In this document: piece by piece, positions 1 to 10,435 of the stretch
How the letters are laid out: each line of letters begins with the position of its first letter
How positions within the stretch are numbered: position 1 is the stretch's first letter
Assembly: GCA_945859605.1 (NCBI GenBank)
Contig: OX243817.1
Coordinates: 30,659,407 to 30,723,406, forward strand
Reading direction: 5' to 3'
Source of the DNA: Lumbricus rubellus
Lineage: Eukaryota > Annelida > Clitellata > Crassiclitellata > Lumbricidae
DNA: 64,000 nucleotides
Position numbers and translations under genes: made by a program
The notes under the pieces: generated by a model
The model's input: only the letters and a program-made list of their open reading frames with translations
Databases searched by the model: none
Told to the model about the DNA's origin: nothing

Positions 1-2618
1 TGCCTCGGGTATATCGGGTATAACTTTTGAATGGTATGGTATATCCTCACACATTTTAGCTCAAAATGTGTGCAAATGAATCCTCTACAGCTACCTAAAA
101 CGTCAAAATTTTATTCCTAACGAAAAAAGTTTGATTTGGGAAAAACCTAGGGGGGGGGGGTGGATACCACCCCCCCTGGTAGCCCGAGGGTTAAACCTAA
201 ATAACCCATTTTGTGCAGAAATGAATGTGGAATCCATTGATGTATTACAAGTTATGATATCTCAAACCAAACCCAAAATCCAGGGGGGGTGTGGTAACCA
301 CCATCCAACTCAGTGAGCATGGAAATGTAGCTCCCAGTGTTACAAAAAAGCTTGGTAGCCCGAGGGTTAAAGTTAGACTATAATAAATTATTATACTAAG
401 CTTATAGCACTGGCTTATTCATGCTCACTGCGTCGAGTCAGAAAGGCATAATTATTATCAAAAATTAATGAGGTCCAGGTCCGGTTGCCAGGTCCGGTTG
501 CCAGAGGGACCAGAGAGAGGAGTTGCGAGGGCGTGGTCTTTATTATATAATAATATTAGAGAGAGCATTGAAAGTGAAGGATCAGGTGAGCCAGAGTAGG
601 AAATCTTGAAAATGTGAGACTTAAATATCTAAATTGTGAGTGCAGATACAGTGGGGATAGAAAGAGCAGTCTGAAGTAAACAGAAGATGAAGGATGAGTG
701 GCGATGAAGATGGAGTAAGCGAAAAATTGCCTAATTCAAGGGCAGTTCGATGCAGGACCTATACATGTAGGATACATGATGTAAGTACCGTATATAGCAC
801 GGTAGCCTAGAAGGGTCGGCTGGAGAACCTAAGATAAGAAGTGACTGGACGACGTCTTAGACCGAAATTGAAGGAAGATCGATTAGATAGGACGGGACGG
901 CAAAGAATTCGCGACGGTATTCATAATACTTGGGTTGGGAGCTCTACTATAATGAGTTGCCAGTTAGTGATAAGACTTCGAAACAGATTACATGCGAGAT
1001 TTCTAGTCAAGGCAGAGGAGTGGGTTTACTGATGTAGGCTAATGCTTGTGATAGTTCGGGAGAATGACTTTTGGATTAGATGCTGACTCCTAATTATTTG
1101 GGTGAATTCAAAGTTGAACAGCAGTTAAGGAACTGAAGACTTCCAAATAAAAACACAAATAAAATGCGATAGATGTTTTATTGACTTGATTACAGCTTGG
1201 TGTCATTGACTGAAGTCAGTGTATGCCTACATTACTGACGCGACAGGTTAAACAATTTCGCTTATAATTGTATGTGGATAAAACATTTCATTTCGTCTGT
1301 TCTAGAAACCAACCTCAGATCTCCCGCAATGAGACTTTGGTGTGCGGGGGCGTATGAAGTGTGGATCGGTGGACGGAAGGGAAATCTGAGTCGATGTAAC
1401 GATCCATTCTTCTGGAGAACCATAGATGGAATCGAAATATCCTTCAACTAGACTTTACCAACTGGATAATGGGCGAACCAAATTGTGAAGGAGAAGAGAA
1501 TTGTGATCATTATTGTGTCATGTAATGACCACGCCTGGAATGATTTTAAATGTGACCTGTTATCTTATCCTCCTTGCGAAATATAAACGCCCATTAATGA
1601 CACAAGAATCAGTGTGATGAAAGCAACATAATTTAATACACGTATGCTCAAGAGTCAAGAGTTTCTGCAAACATGCAGATCTATTATGCAACTTTTAATT
1701 AGTGTAGGCCTACAATGTACATTGCATAGCCATGGACACCTATGAATGTTTCCACATTTCCAGAGACTAACAATAACGACTTAATAGACGATAACGCTTA
1801 CTACTACGACAATAAATGGCATCTATTTCTTATCTGCTAGCCGAACATACACATTTATTACGAAAAAGCGAGTGCACTTTACCAGAATATCTAGACAATC
1901 AATATAAACAGATTAGTAGAGAATTACGATTTGTCTGAATGTTACCATAATTATATAAACTATCCTGTGATAAACTGCATGCAGCTAGTTCTATAATTAT
2001 TCATGGAGGTTTATAACGTGTTTATTTAAATAGACGGAAAACCACTTTTTAATGTTTGCTCTTCCTTTTCAAGTTACCCTTGTTCTTGTTCTGGAATGCT
2101 CTTATTTTCCCAAGATCTTGTTTTCTTGTTTTCCCGCTCCTTTCCCTTCTCCCTCTCCTCTCTTACTTAGCATTTTATTCAAATTTAATATGCTGCAGGC
2201 AATTACAATATTATGCCCTAAAGTCTCAAGGCAATGAGTTAGTAGGCCAACGTGAATGCATTTCTCAACATTGTGGTAGTTAAGAAGGTTTATGCTACTA
2301 GAATTACATTTGCTAGTTAAGTGACTATATTACATTAGATCACTTCAATTTCGGAGCAATTCTAACATCTTAAAGACGAAGAAAGGCAATCAACACGATA
2401 GTGTGACACTTCTAAAAGCTACTTGAAGAATGTCGCCTTCTCTATTGAAATTTCTCTATGAGTTTCTCTGAATGGGTCCTGTTTCTGCTCTTCGTCAAAT
2501 TTCACAGTCCTATGAGGCTATGAAATCAACTTAGTCCAGCTGAACTTAGCATCAAATGTTTCATCAAGAAGACCATGCATTGTGTCTCTCTCTTGGGAGC
2601 GACTTCTAGTAAACTCAT
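1..2618. other. Left flank without recognisable gene
   Basis: No coding exon is recognised. It holds G-rich runs (151-175, 283-290), a 19-bp direct repeat tggtagcccgagggttaaa at 177 and 353, a 13-bp tandem repeat aggtccggttgcc at 476-502, and a pyrimidine-rich tract at 2050-2165. The part just below 2619 may be the 3' UTR of gene A, and TTTATT at 2174 could be a minus-strand polyadenylation signal. Confidence 0.5.
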
Positions 2619-3442
2619 TCAACTGCATTTGTAGACGGTAACTTCATGTCCAAAATTGTGTACGACAATTAGGTAACTCTTGTCTTCGATGTAGCACACT
2701 CTGTACGGAATACTTATGCTGTTCTCCCGTTTACTCAGTAGAATCTGCTTCACGTTTAATTGACTGTCAAAAACAATCACTCTGTCGTTTCTACAATCTG
2801 CTACAAAGAGACGATCACCTCTGCCAAACGTCATATGACGAGGATCCTTCATTTCCGACCAGATTTCCGTTGGTAGGAAGTGAGTTTTCAGAACACTTCC
2901 TTCCACGGATATCTCCACAATTCCACGATTCCTGCTTTCATTTTGACCATACGAAACGATGAAGGTCTCACTCGGTGACTGAACAGCATACTCGATGTCT
3001 TTAATTTCGTCAGGCAACTCAATGATCCTTTCCAGTATGGGGTCTGATCCATGCATCACTTCAATCACACACGGTCTGCCTTCCCTGGGTATCAACACAC
3101 GACCGTCTTTGGTTACTGATATCTTGAAAGGTTTATCAACACCAGTCATCCAACGATTCACCTTAAACTCTGGGCAAGCAATCTTCCATATGTATTTGCT
3201 TTCATCATCAACCACGTAAAGACAGCTACGCATCTCACATGCAGCCATGTCTCGCGGTTCTGCAACCTGAGGTATAGGAATTTTCCTTGAAGGTCTGAAT
3301 GGGAATTCGGCTTCAAATGCAAGAATCAGCTTATTCTTTTTGCTGAGCACGTAAATGAGATTCTTCAGATAACCAACGCCCCGAATGGAACTCATGGCTC
3401 CTGGTTCTAAACTCCAAACGGGTGCAATCGACAAAAGTTCAC
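2619..3442 (-). CDS. Gene A exon 2: NHL-like beta-propeller domain of TRIM56-like protein
   Basis: Last coding exon of gene A, about 274 residues, ending in a stop at 2619. The acceptor reads AACACAG|GTGAAC with exon start at 3442 (phase 1), so it joins in frame to the RING exon at 4124; exon lengths 1123+824 give 649 codons (648 aa). The sequence has repeated short beta-strand patterns ending in NRxxVFD-like turns, for example DCRNDRVIVFD, and the family motif AxxRDMAACEMRSCLYVVD followed by KYIWKI. These resemble NHL-like propellers at the C-terminus of TRIM56/TRIM2/3-type proteins, which bind substrates. It is more diverged than the D and E propellers and has no microexon in front of it. 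No frameshift is seen. The domain call is by pattern and not by profile search. Confidence 0.8.
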
Positions 3443-4123
3443 CTGTGTTAATTTTTAAAATATTATAAAAGTTAGACTTAATGTATCAAAATGACGCAAT
3501 TTGGTTGCCAAAATAAGCAAGTTAGTTAGACTGGACAATGATTGAATGATTCTAGATCTATAAATAAATTAGAATCTAGGTAGGAATTTGAATTTCGATA
3601 AAATAAAACAACTGTTAATGTCCTCAGGTTAGGTCTACTGGCCGGTGTTCTAGTAGCAACCTTCCACTAGGCACTAGCATTAGGATTGCATTAGAATAAT
3701 TACAGTTAGACTATTATGTATTAAGGTTATTTATAATTCAACCCGCACCACTAACAAAGAAAGATATTTATAAGCTTAAAAGTTTTAAACTCTCATTTTA
3801 ATTAACAGAGCTAATTCGAAGGCGAGTCGATCGAAAATTATTAACGTAGACAGGGCCTCCGACAGGGGCCACCGGGGCCATTTGGCCCCAGGCCTCACTT
3901 GATAAAGGGCCTCGGAAAACGCACAAAGGGACATAAAAAATTATATTTAGATTTTTTACGTAAATTTTATTAACGAAAAGCTACGCTGTTCCAGTAAACA
4001 TCTAGACAAATCATTATGCGATGAACAGTTGAACACAGATTGTAGCTTACGTGAAAGTGTGAGAAGTTGTGACATAATATTATTGTTTTAGAAACAACTG
4101 CAGAACTTGCAAAATAAGCTTAC
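3443..4123 (-). other. Gene A intron 1
   Basis: Phase-1 intron between the RING exon and the propeller exon; donor GAAG|GTAAGC at 4123, acceptor at 3443. By eye it is homologous to the introns of genes B and C: the stretches near 3815-3850 (gagctaattcgaa, gagtc) and 3685-3770 match 14347-14395 and 14240-14300 in B and 24113-24290 in C. Similarity can be followed to about 100 bp before the propeller acceptor. A GC-rich stretch at 3850-3925 (cagggcctcc, ggggcc) looks like a transposon fragment. Confidence 0.7.
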
Positions 4124-5246
4124 CTTCAAATGTTCCAATGATATTTCGTTCCCATAGAAGGCTTGCCATATTCGTTTTCTCAAAGATAACAGAATTTTGG
4201 TAAGACATGGGCTGGCCAGTAAAATATTTGTGTTTCTGCTCTAATTCAGAAGATTGACTGCATAAGCCATCTACAGCCCGACAGATTTCACCAGGCGTTC
4301 CTTTGTCCTTAATTTCACTGCTGTATGTCTTGAAACTATCAAGAATTCTCAAGTGCATGTCTATTTCATCTCTTTGAATCTGCAATGCTTTTAACGTTTC
4401 AGCTTTTCTAGAAACCAGTTGGGCAAGTAACGATTGCATGCTTTTATCTACGAGATCTTTCAGTTCATTTGCCCTCTTGATGATCTCTGTCTCTGCAGTT
4501 TCGACCTGCTTGATAAAATTTTCTTTCTCCACATCTATCTGGGTCCTAATGCCCAGGCCATCTGCGTATGAGTTCTTTACTTTCTCAACAACGGTTTTAA
4601 TCTGCTTTCGAAATTTCTCAGCAACATCCTCAACGTTAGAACAGTTGTGTCCCTTATGTTCGATGGCAAAACATTTGATGCAGATTGTTTTCCTACAATC
4701 GTGACAATACATTGCTATTGAATGTTTATTATGTTGCTCACAGTTGTTTGAAGCAGCTCGCTTTGTCGTTTTATCATTCATCGCCTGACTTCCGCATGCA
4801 ACAATCTGATGGTTTTTAAATAGCTTCTGTCTTTTGTGATAGTTTATGCAGCCATCGCATAAATTCTCTTCGCACTCAATGCAATACATTTTGGCCAGAG
4901 GTGCTTCTGCATTTGTCGTATTCTCACTGGTTTCGCAGGAGTCACAATAGCGGATTGTTTCAGCTGGTTGCGATAGCTTAGCCATTTCCACAAGTCTGTC
5001 CATGAAGAAGTTCTTTTGTACTCCTAGGAATCCTTCCGATGGAATGATAAACTCCTTTCTACAGAGTGGGCAAGGCAGTTTGTCTCCTGGTTTCTTTTGT
5101 GACTCTGATCCTGTTCTTTCGAGGCATCTGAGACAAAATGTGTGAATGCAGGGCAGCATTCGAGGATCTGAGAAAATATCGGTACAAATGCAGCATTCCG
5201 TAATGTCTTTGATTCCTTCCACTACACGGTCGGTTTTTCCGGCCAT
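4124..5246 (-). CDS. Gene A exon 1: RING, B-box 1, B-box 2, coiled coil (TRIM56-like E3 ligase)
   Basis: First coding exon, 374 codons plus 1 nt, starting at the ATG of MAGKTDRV. The C3HC4 RING has C18, C21, C33, H35, C38, C41, C59 and C62, with the signature LPCIHTFC. B-box 1 runs about 99-147 (C101, C104, C122, C125, C130, C133, H137). B-box 2 runs about 165-207 (C169, H172, C181, C184, C189, C192, H197, H200). A Lys/Glu-rich coiled coil follows to about residue 320. This is the TRIM (RBCC) arrangement of a RING ubiquitin E3 ligase. The exon ends GAAG|GTAAGC in phase 1 and continues at 3442. Start support: all five copies align at this Met, and a splice acceptor lies 10 nt upstream of it. 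Confidence 0.93.
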
Positions 5247-5256
5247 CGTTTGACTT

Positions 5257-5275
5257 CTGCAGAAGATGAAAAATG
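5257..5275 (-). promoter_or_regulatory. Splice acceptor just upstream of gene A start codon
   Basis: On the minus strand a pyrimidine-rich run ends CTTCTGCAG, followed by AAGTCAAACG and the start ATG. The same layout, CAG exactly 10 nt before the ATG, is present before genes D (37439) and E (56316). It implies that the transcripts begin in an upstream non-coding exon that I could not place with confidence. In B and C the CAG has changed, and only weaker AG candidates are close to the ATG. Confidence 0.6.
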
Positions 5276-5692
5276 ACTGTTCAGGATATTGTAAAATTTA
5301 CATTATTAACATACAACTAGTTAAGCCTGGGTCAGTGGGTCGGGGTCAGTGTTCATGAACGGATGCCTAGTTGAATGTGAGGTGAAAACCAAATTCAGCA
5401 GGCCTATCGGTCTGCATGGTATAAACTAAGCATGCCAGCGTGTTATATAATTATACAGACACAATATCTTAGGCCAACCTTCGTAGTTCGTACAAATCAC
5501 AAAATCTAAAGAATAGTTATCATATTTTATTGCAGAAATTAAGACGATAAAGTCAGCGAAGCAAAGCCTCACATAGCCTATACATTTATTTTTGCCTCAA
5601 CCGTCTGACCATGGATCTTGACCTGATTGAACCGATTTACACCAAGCTATATATCGCGTTTCGACTAAGCGCCTGGGAGTAAACTGGTTCTT

Positions 5693-5917
5693 TCAAATTT
5701 GATTTTTTGGACACTGTGTAACCTTGAGATTATGCTTACGATCAGTAAAAGATTCGTGTTTCTCTTCAAATTTAGAGGCCTGAAGACAATATAATGCTCT
5801 TATATTTTCAAGAGTTTCAGTCATCCATTTCGGCCATTTCGTATAAGGACCATTTTGGAGTTCCTTGACTTTTAAGACTTGTTCAGCTTTCCTAATTATA
5901 GTTTTATCATGAATCAT
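5693..5917 (-). pseudogene. Relic of a TRIM coiled-coil exon end upstream of gene A
   Basis: Open frame of 74 codons whose C-terminal part, ASKFEEKHESFTDRK, closely parallels SSELEQKHKSFTDQS at the end of the coiled coil in the five RING exons. The same block recurs upstream of B (17925-18150), D (38226-38730) and E (59336-59571), with frameshifts in the other copies. It is most simply a decayed fragment of an older TRIM exon carried along in the duplication unit. It has no RING or B-box. It could still be part of a 5' transcript, which RNA data would show. Confidence 0.5.
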
Positions 5918-7089
5918 TTCACCACGGCCTACTTTTGACGCCCTGTCCTTGATTTACCACCATCTGTCCACGGTAATAAAACACCAGTGTACACCGTCTA
6001 TGGTGGATTATTATACCATATTCTCAGGTTTAGAGTAGGCCTACTCATGACATGAGTGGACCTTTGGCGAGCTTATAAATAGGGTCTATATCAGTGGTTC
6101 TCAAACTTCTGCTGGCCGCGGACCGGCAATAATTTATTTGGGAAGCTCGCGGACCACTAACTTTAATGGCAAGCACAAACAAAAGCGAGCTGTATTATAT
6201 AAAAAAAACTAATTATAGGGTTAATTTATTATTCTAAAGGAGTTTTTATTTAGGTTAATAAAACTGTTTGTACAGCCATTTGGCAAGTTAAAATAAGGCA
6301 CTGGTAATGTACTTTTAAAGTTTTAGACAGAATTTTGAATAAATTTTGAACAACAATTCGAATAATTTTACAATTTTAAATATATAAATTCATAATTATA
6401 ATTTATATTTCACTCTCAGACTTCTTCACGGACCCAGCGGCGCCGCCAGGATTTTATTTCTGTACGCACAACTTGCACAAAATAATATGAAGCGAACAGC
6501 GATCGATACGAGCTTATATTCAGGGGCGGATCCAGGATTTCTGGTTAGGGAGGGCGTAAATACTACCAATCCAATCCTATATATATATATATATATATAT
6601 ATACATAGCCTATAGGCCTACAGTGCTTAAAGTGTAAAAAAGTGCCAGGACGCTGTATTGTAGGCCTAATTGGTCGTCAGTGGCGGCGCCGAAGGCGGGA
6701 AGTTGCGAGTGCCGAAGGGACGAAGCCCATCCTGACTAGGGGGTCTGAGGGAGCGTCGTAAGCTTCTCCAGCGGGGTCTGGGGCGGAGCCTCGGCGACCA
6801 GCGCATTTTTGGCTGTTTCGACCTTAAATGGAGCCATTTTTAGGCTCTTGTTTGCCAGCTATTTGTGAACGACAAAGTCGCGAAATTTTTAAGAATAAGT
6901 CGTTTTTCAGTGTCGCAAGCTACCAGGATAACAATAAAAATCAAAATGTTATTGTAAAAGAGAAAGGTTTTGTCTTTACAGTAAGCTGCCCCAGCAGGGT
7001 CTGGGGCGGAGACCCAGCGACCAGCGCATTTTTGGCTGTGTCGACTTCAAATGGAGCCATTTTTAGGCAGTCATGTTGAACCTAGGCCC

Positions 7090-7256
7090 AACCTATATAT
7101 CTTTCTTTGGGCGCATAACGTATAGGTAGGATAGGATCTATATATGATTCTCTCGTGGTAATATGGAAATTCAGACTGTCACCCAATAAATTTAGGCCAT
7201 GTGACAATTATATAAACGTTTGCGCCCCTAGAAAAATTCCTGAGGACGCCCATGCT
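7090..7256 (-). mobile_element. Truncated copy of the 37515-37815 hAT MITE family, nested
   Basis: Read on the minus strand it begins with a catgggcgtcc-like end and carries the same internal order as 37515-37815: a ggggcgcaaac motif, an aattgtcacatgg motif, then gggtgacag. The other end is not recognisable, so it is truncated. It is nested inside the hAT element at 6092-9008. Confidence 0.6.
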
Positions 7257-7275
7257 AAAGGCTTCAAATTATTAC

Positions 7276-7625
7276 CCCTCCTAAACATTACCCCCCTGGA
7301 AACTGTAATTTGCATCAATCGTCGCATTTATTGGACTACAAATATCAGAAAAATAATCCCGCTTCTTGTTTTGGTCTGAAGATTTTTATCCGTTATCCCA
7401 CTTCGTGGTTTGGTTTGTTATAAATATTTTCATCTGTAACTAAAATACTAAATCGCCGCTGAAGTTACATGGAGAAATGGCTTCGAGGCTATTATTTTTT
7501 CCGAGTAAAAAATTGATAACAAACCACAGTGGGATGACGGATAAATCTATGCAAATCTAGTGTCCGGGGGTAATCTGAAACCGGTTACGGTACAAGTTAC
7601 CGGGGGGGGTGATGTTTAGGAGGTG
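7276..7625. mobile_element. Small inverted-repeat element, nested
   Basis: The left end reads cctcctaaacattacccccc and the right end ggggggggtgatgtttagga, an imperfect inverted repeat around a 300-bp AT-rich interior. There is no coding capacity. A MITE is the likely identity; no target-site duplication could be assigned. Confidence 0.5.
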
Positions 7626-7636
7626 CAATTTGATAC

Positions 7637-7790
7637 CTTTAGATCGGCATATTGCTATGCTATCGTCGCCTTGAAGCCGGAATTTTCCAGGTTCGAATCC
7701 ACCTCGCCGCGTAAGGACCTTGGGCAAGTCCGTCACTCACAATTGCTCAGCGCTTCGGCCGGAGTAGAGAGCTTGAAGGGGCGCTATAAC
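7637..7790 (+). mobile_element. tRNA-derived SINE, 5' part
   Basis: It has a box-B-like GGTTCGAATCC at about 7692, followed by GACCTTGGGCAAGTC, the arrangement also seen in the two other SINE-like copies at 46902-47176 and 56905-57160. The upstream part resembles a tRNA 5' half only weakly. The SINE is interrupted at 7791 by a MITE and appears to resume at 8212. Confidence 0.6.
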
Positions 7791-8211
7791 CAGTGGCGGA
7801 TCCAGAACTCTTCCAAGGGGGGGGGCAAAAATCTTAGAACCTGGGATGGGACAGGTGAAACAAATTTCGAAATTTGGTTGCTGGTCGAAAATAAATAGGG
7901 ATCAGTCTTTGGCTGAAGTACTTTTCATCCGCCAAAAAAAGTTGATGAGGGTTTTTTTTAGTCATCTGCCAATTTTTTTTTGGAGAAAATCATACCATTT
8001 CATCCGCCAAAAAAGTTAATGACTTTTTTTACTCCTCCACTTGAAAACCGACTGGGGGAGCCACGTCCCATGCCATTTTCCGAATAGGGGGGGGGCAATA
8101 TGCCATTACACCCATATGCATATTGCTAATTTCATACCAAATGGGGGCCACGTCCCGATGCAGTTTTAAATGGGGGGGCCATGGCCGGATTGCCCCCTGG
8201 ATCCGCCCCTG
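7791..8211. mobile_element. hAT MITE inserted in the SINE
   Basis: Ends are CAGTGGCGGATCC and GGATCCGCCCCTG (inverted). Flanks are gctataac and gctataaa, an 8-bp duplication with one change. The interior contains inverted ccgccaaaaaagtt segments and no coding frame. The insertion lies inside the SINE beginning at 7637, so it is the younger of the two. Confidence 0.75.
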
Positions 8212-8399
8212 GCTATAAAAAGTGCACATAAAAACACATACAAACAAAAATGTAATTTTAAAAAAAGTTTTAACGGTTTTACATCCAGGAATCCAAGGAT
8301 CCATAGACCTCTAGGGCCTATGCGGCTATAAGACGCTCAATGCCAAGATGGCTCTCTATTAGAGTGTAAGTAAGTAAGGAAGTAAGTATATTCTATCAT

Positions 8400-8770
8400 C
8401 ATCATCATCATCATCGTCCGTGGGTTCAACACCCGTTGGTGTCAATCGCAAGTTTCACTGTTTTTCTCCATTTACTCTTCTCCTGTGCTATTAGACTGAG
8501 TCCGTGTATGTCCATGCCACACCAATCCCTTACATCGTCCAACCATTCTCTACTTGGTCTTCCTCTGATTCGCGTACCATCGATCATTCCGAATATGGTC
8601 TGCTTTACTAGTCGGTTGTTGTTCATCCTGCATACATGTCCGAAGAAATTGAGCTTCCTTTCCATTATTTGCTGTATGATGTTTCTGGTGTTTTTCACTC
8701 TTTTGCGTACTTCTTTGTTCGTTATCTTCTGCTGCCATCTGATGCGTAATGTCCTTCTGTAGCATCTCAT
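8400..8770 (-). pseudogene. 5'-truncated LINE reverse transcriptase C-terminus
   Basis: On the minus strand a 114-codon frame contains MERKLNFFGHVCRM, IRGRPSREWLDDV and RDWC, the conserved tail of non-LTR retrotransposon reverse transcriptases. The 3' end runs into a (GAT)n tail near 8400-8417. The rest of the element is missing, as expected from incomplete reverse transcription. It lies within the hAT element. Confidence 0.8.
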
Positions 8771-9395
8771 CTCGAATGCTAATAGTTTGTCTTTGTCATG
8801 CTTGCGTAGATATTCTATAGATTATAAAATTTCAATAGAATTTCATCGCTTGTAATAAATTAGCAAATTGTGAATTTTTTTTTGCCTTTTCGCGCTGCAT
8901 GTACGCACTTGCGTAAGTGCGTACGCCTAACGGCGCCCCTGCACGGACCGGTGATCAGGACTCCGCGGACCGGCACCGGTCCGCGGACCACCACTTTGAG
9001 AACCACTGGTCTATATCATTACAGGGCCCACAACTGTGCCTTTTTACTTTGCCAGTTTAGTCCAAACTTTAAAAAAATTGCATTACCACATTACCATATG
9101 ACTGGCGTATTATTAAATCAAATTGATGGTAAGCCTATGGACCTTTAAGCTTAGATCTATATACAAAACGGACTGCGTATAGATCTAGACTAGATCCTAC
9201 CATGGAGCGTTACTTGGTAAGCAGTTTCTTCTTCTGTCATTTACCCAGTGTAGTAATGAACTGCAAGACAATGTTAGGCAAATATTGGCTAAATATTTGT
9301 TCAAATGCAAAATACACGAGGAACAGTCCTCTACCGCTGGTTAAAACACGTGCAAGTTTTGTTCAACCTTAATCTTCCGGGTTAAGACTCGAAAA

Positions 9396-10435
9396 ACGGT
9401 GTCCGGTCAAAAGCACGCAGGACAAAAGCGCGCAGACAAATGCGCGCAGACAAATGCGCGCAGACAAATGCGCGCAGACAAATGCGCGCAGACAAATGCG
9501 CGCAAGGCCGTAACTAGCGGGGTGCTTTGGGTGTTTGAACACCCCCCGAAATGGAAAATTAAAAAAAGTAATATAATGCATTTACTAGCACATGATGCAA
9601 ATGCCATGAAATAAAACAATGAAAACACCCCCGAAATGAAAAATGTAAAAAAATACTAAAATGCATTCACTAGCACATAATAAAAAAAACCATGAAATTG
9701 GGCGATAAATGGTTAGAAAGCTGTTTCCAACGACTAAAAAAGTCATCAGAAATTCTCCGCCGAAGAAACACCCACCGAAATCAAATCCTGGCTACGGCCT
9801 TCATTCGAGTATTAGGATGACTTATTATAACTTATTTTTCCAAATCACAACACAAACACAGCATAAGAGTAAATTGTAAATAGGAGCTTTAAAATCTAGA
9901 ATCGATAACGTCGAAAATGTCGTTCAAGTTCGGAAAGTTCAATTGTAGTTCTTGATATATTTAAGAAAGTTTAACAACTAAGTGAGTCATACGGTCGACT
10001 ACAAAGAGAAACTAGAATAGAGTCTATAATAAACCTACGCTTCAAGTTCTTGATATAGTTCGGAAAGTTGAAAAACTAAGCGTCAAATTGAAACAAGTCT
10101 ATAAATTATGCTCACGTTGTGAGCGACTCCACATAAAAAAGCTTCCCTAAAAACAGTGCCCTGGCAAGCAAGCATGAAAAGTTAGGGTAGCATTCGTTTG
10201 CGCGCTTTTATCTGCGCACTTTTGTCTGCGCGCTTATGTCTGGGTGTTTTGGGATGGCATATGTTGCGCCCATTTGTCTGCGCGCATTTGTCTGCGCGCA
10301 TTTGTCTGCGCGCATTTGTCTGCGCGCATTTGTCTGCGCGCATTTGTCTGCGCGCATGTATCTGCGCGCATTTGTCTGCGCGCATTTGTCTGCGCTTATG
10401 TGACTGCGCGCTTTTGTGACGGCGCCCGGATAACG
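9396..10435. mobile_element. Foldback-like element with 14-bp tandem repeats in inverted arms
   Basis: The left arm (9417-9506) holds five copies of a 14-bp unit, gcgcgcagacaaat. The right arm (10198-10415) holds about ten copies of its reverse complement, with variants. The outer tips, GGTGTCCGG at the left and the complement of CCGGATAACG at the right, are also related. Sister units B (18630), D (40590) and E (60395) carry the flanking sequence gttaagactcga-(a)aattt without the element, so it is an insertion. The layout is that of foldback elements. Confidence 0.75.
9504..9801. mobile_element. MITE with AAGGCCGTA ends, nested in the foldback element
   Basis: It begins AAGGCCGTAACTAGC and ends GGCTACGGCCTT, inverted. 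The interior has direct repeats (tgcatt-cactagcaca, accccc-gaaatg). A relative at 30320-30654 has the same ends in the opposite orientation. No gene is present. Confidence 0.65.

Larger units (their letters stand above)
6092..9008. mobile_element. hAT-type element with nested insertions (upstream of gene A)
   Basis: Ends are inverted: CAGTGGTTCTCAAAC at the left, and TTTGAGAACCACTG at the right. It is flanked by the 8-bp direct repeat gtctatat (6084-6091 and 9009-9016). Eight-bp duplications and CAGTGGTTCTCAAA-type ends are typical of hAT. No transposase frame survives. Inside are a (TA)n run at 6580-6602, a roughly 222-bp direct duplication (near 6761-6846 and 6983-7068), several smaller elements, a SINE-like piece and a LINE 3' end. 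Confidence 0.85.

Noticed and set aside
4438..4704. Plus-strand frames opposite the RING, USP and propeller exons
   Set aside because: They are antisense shadows of well-supported exons; the same shadows recur at 14913, 22299, 36750 and 55627.
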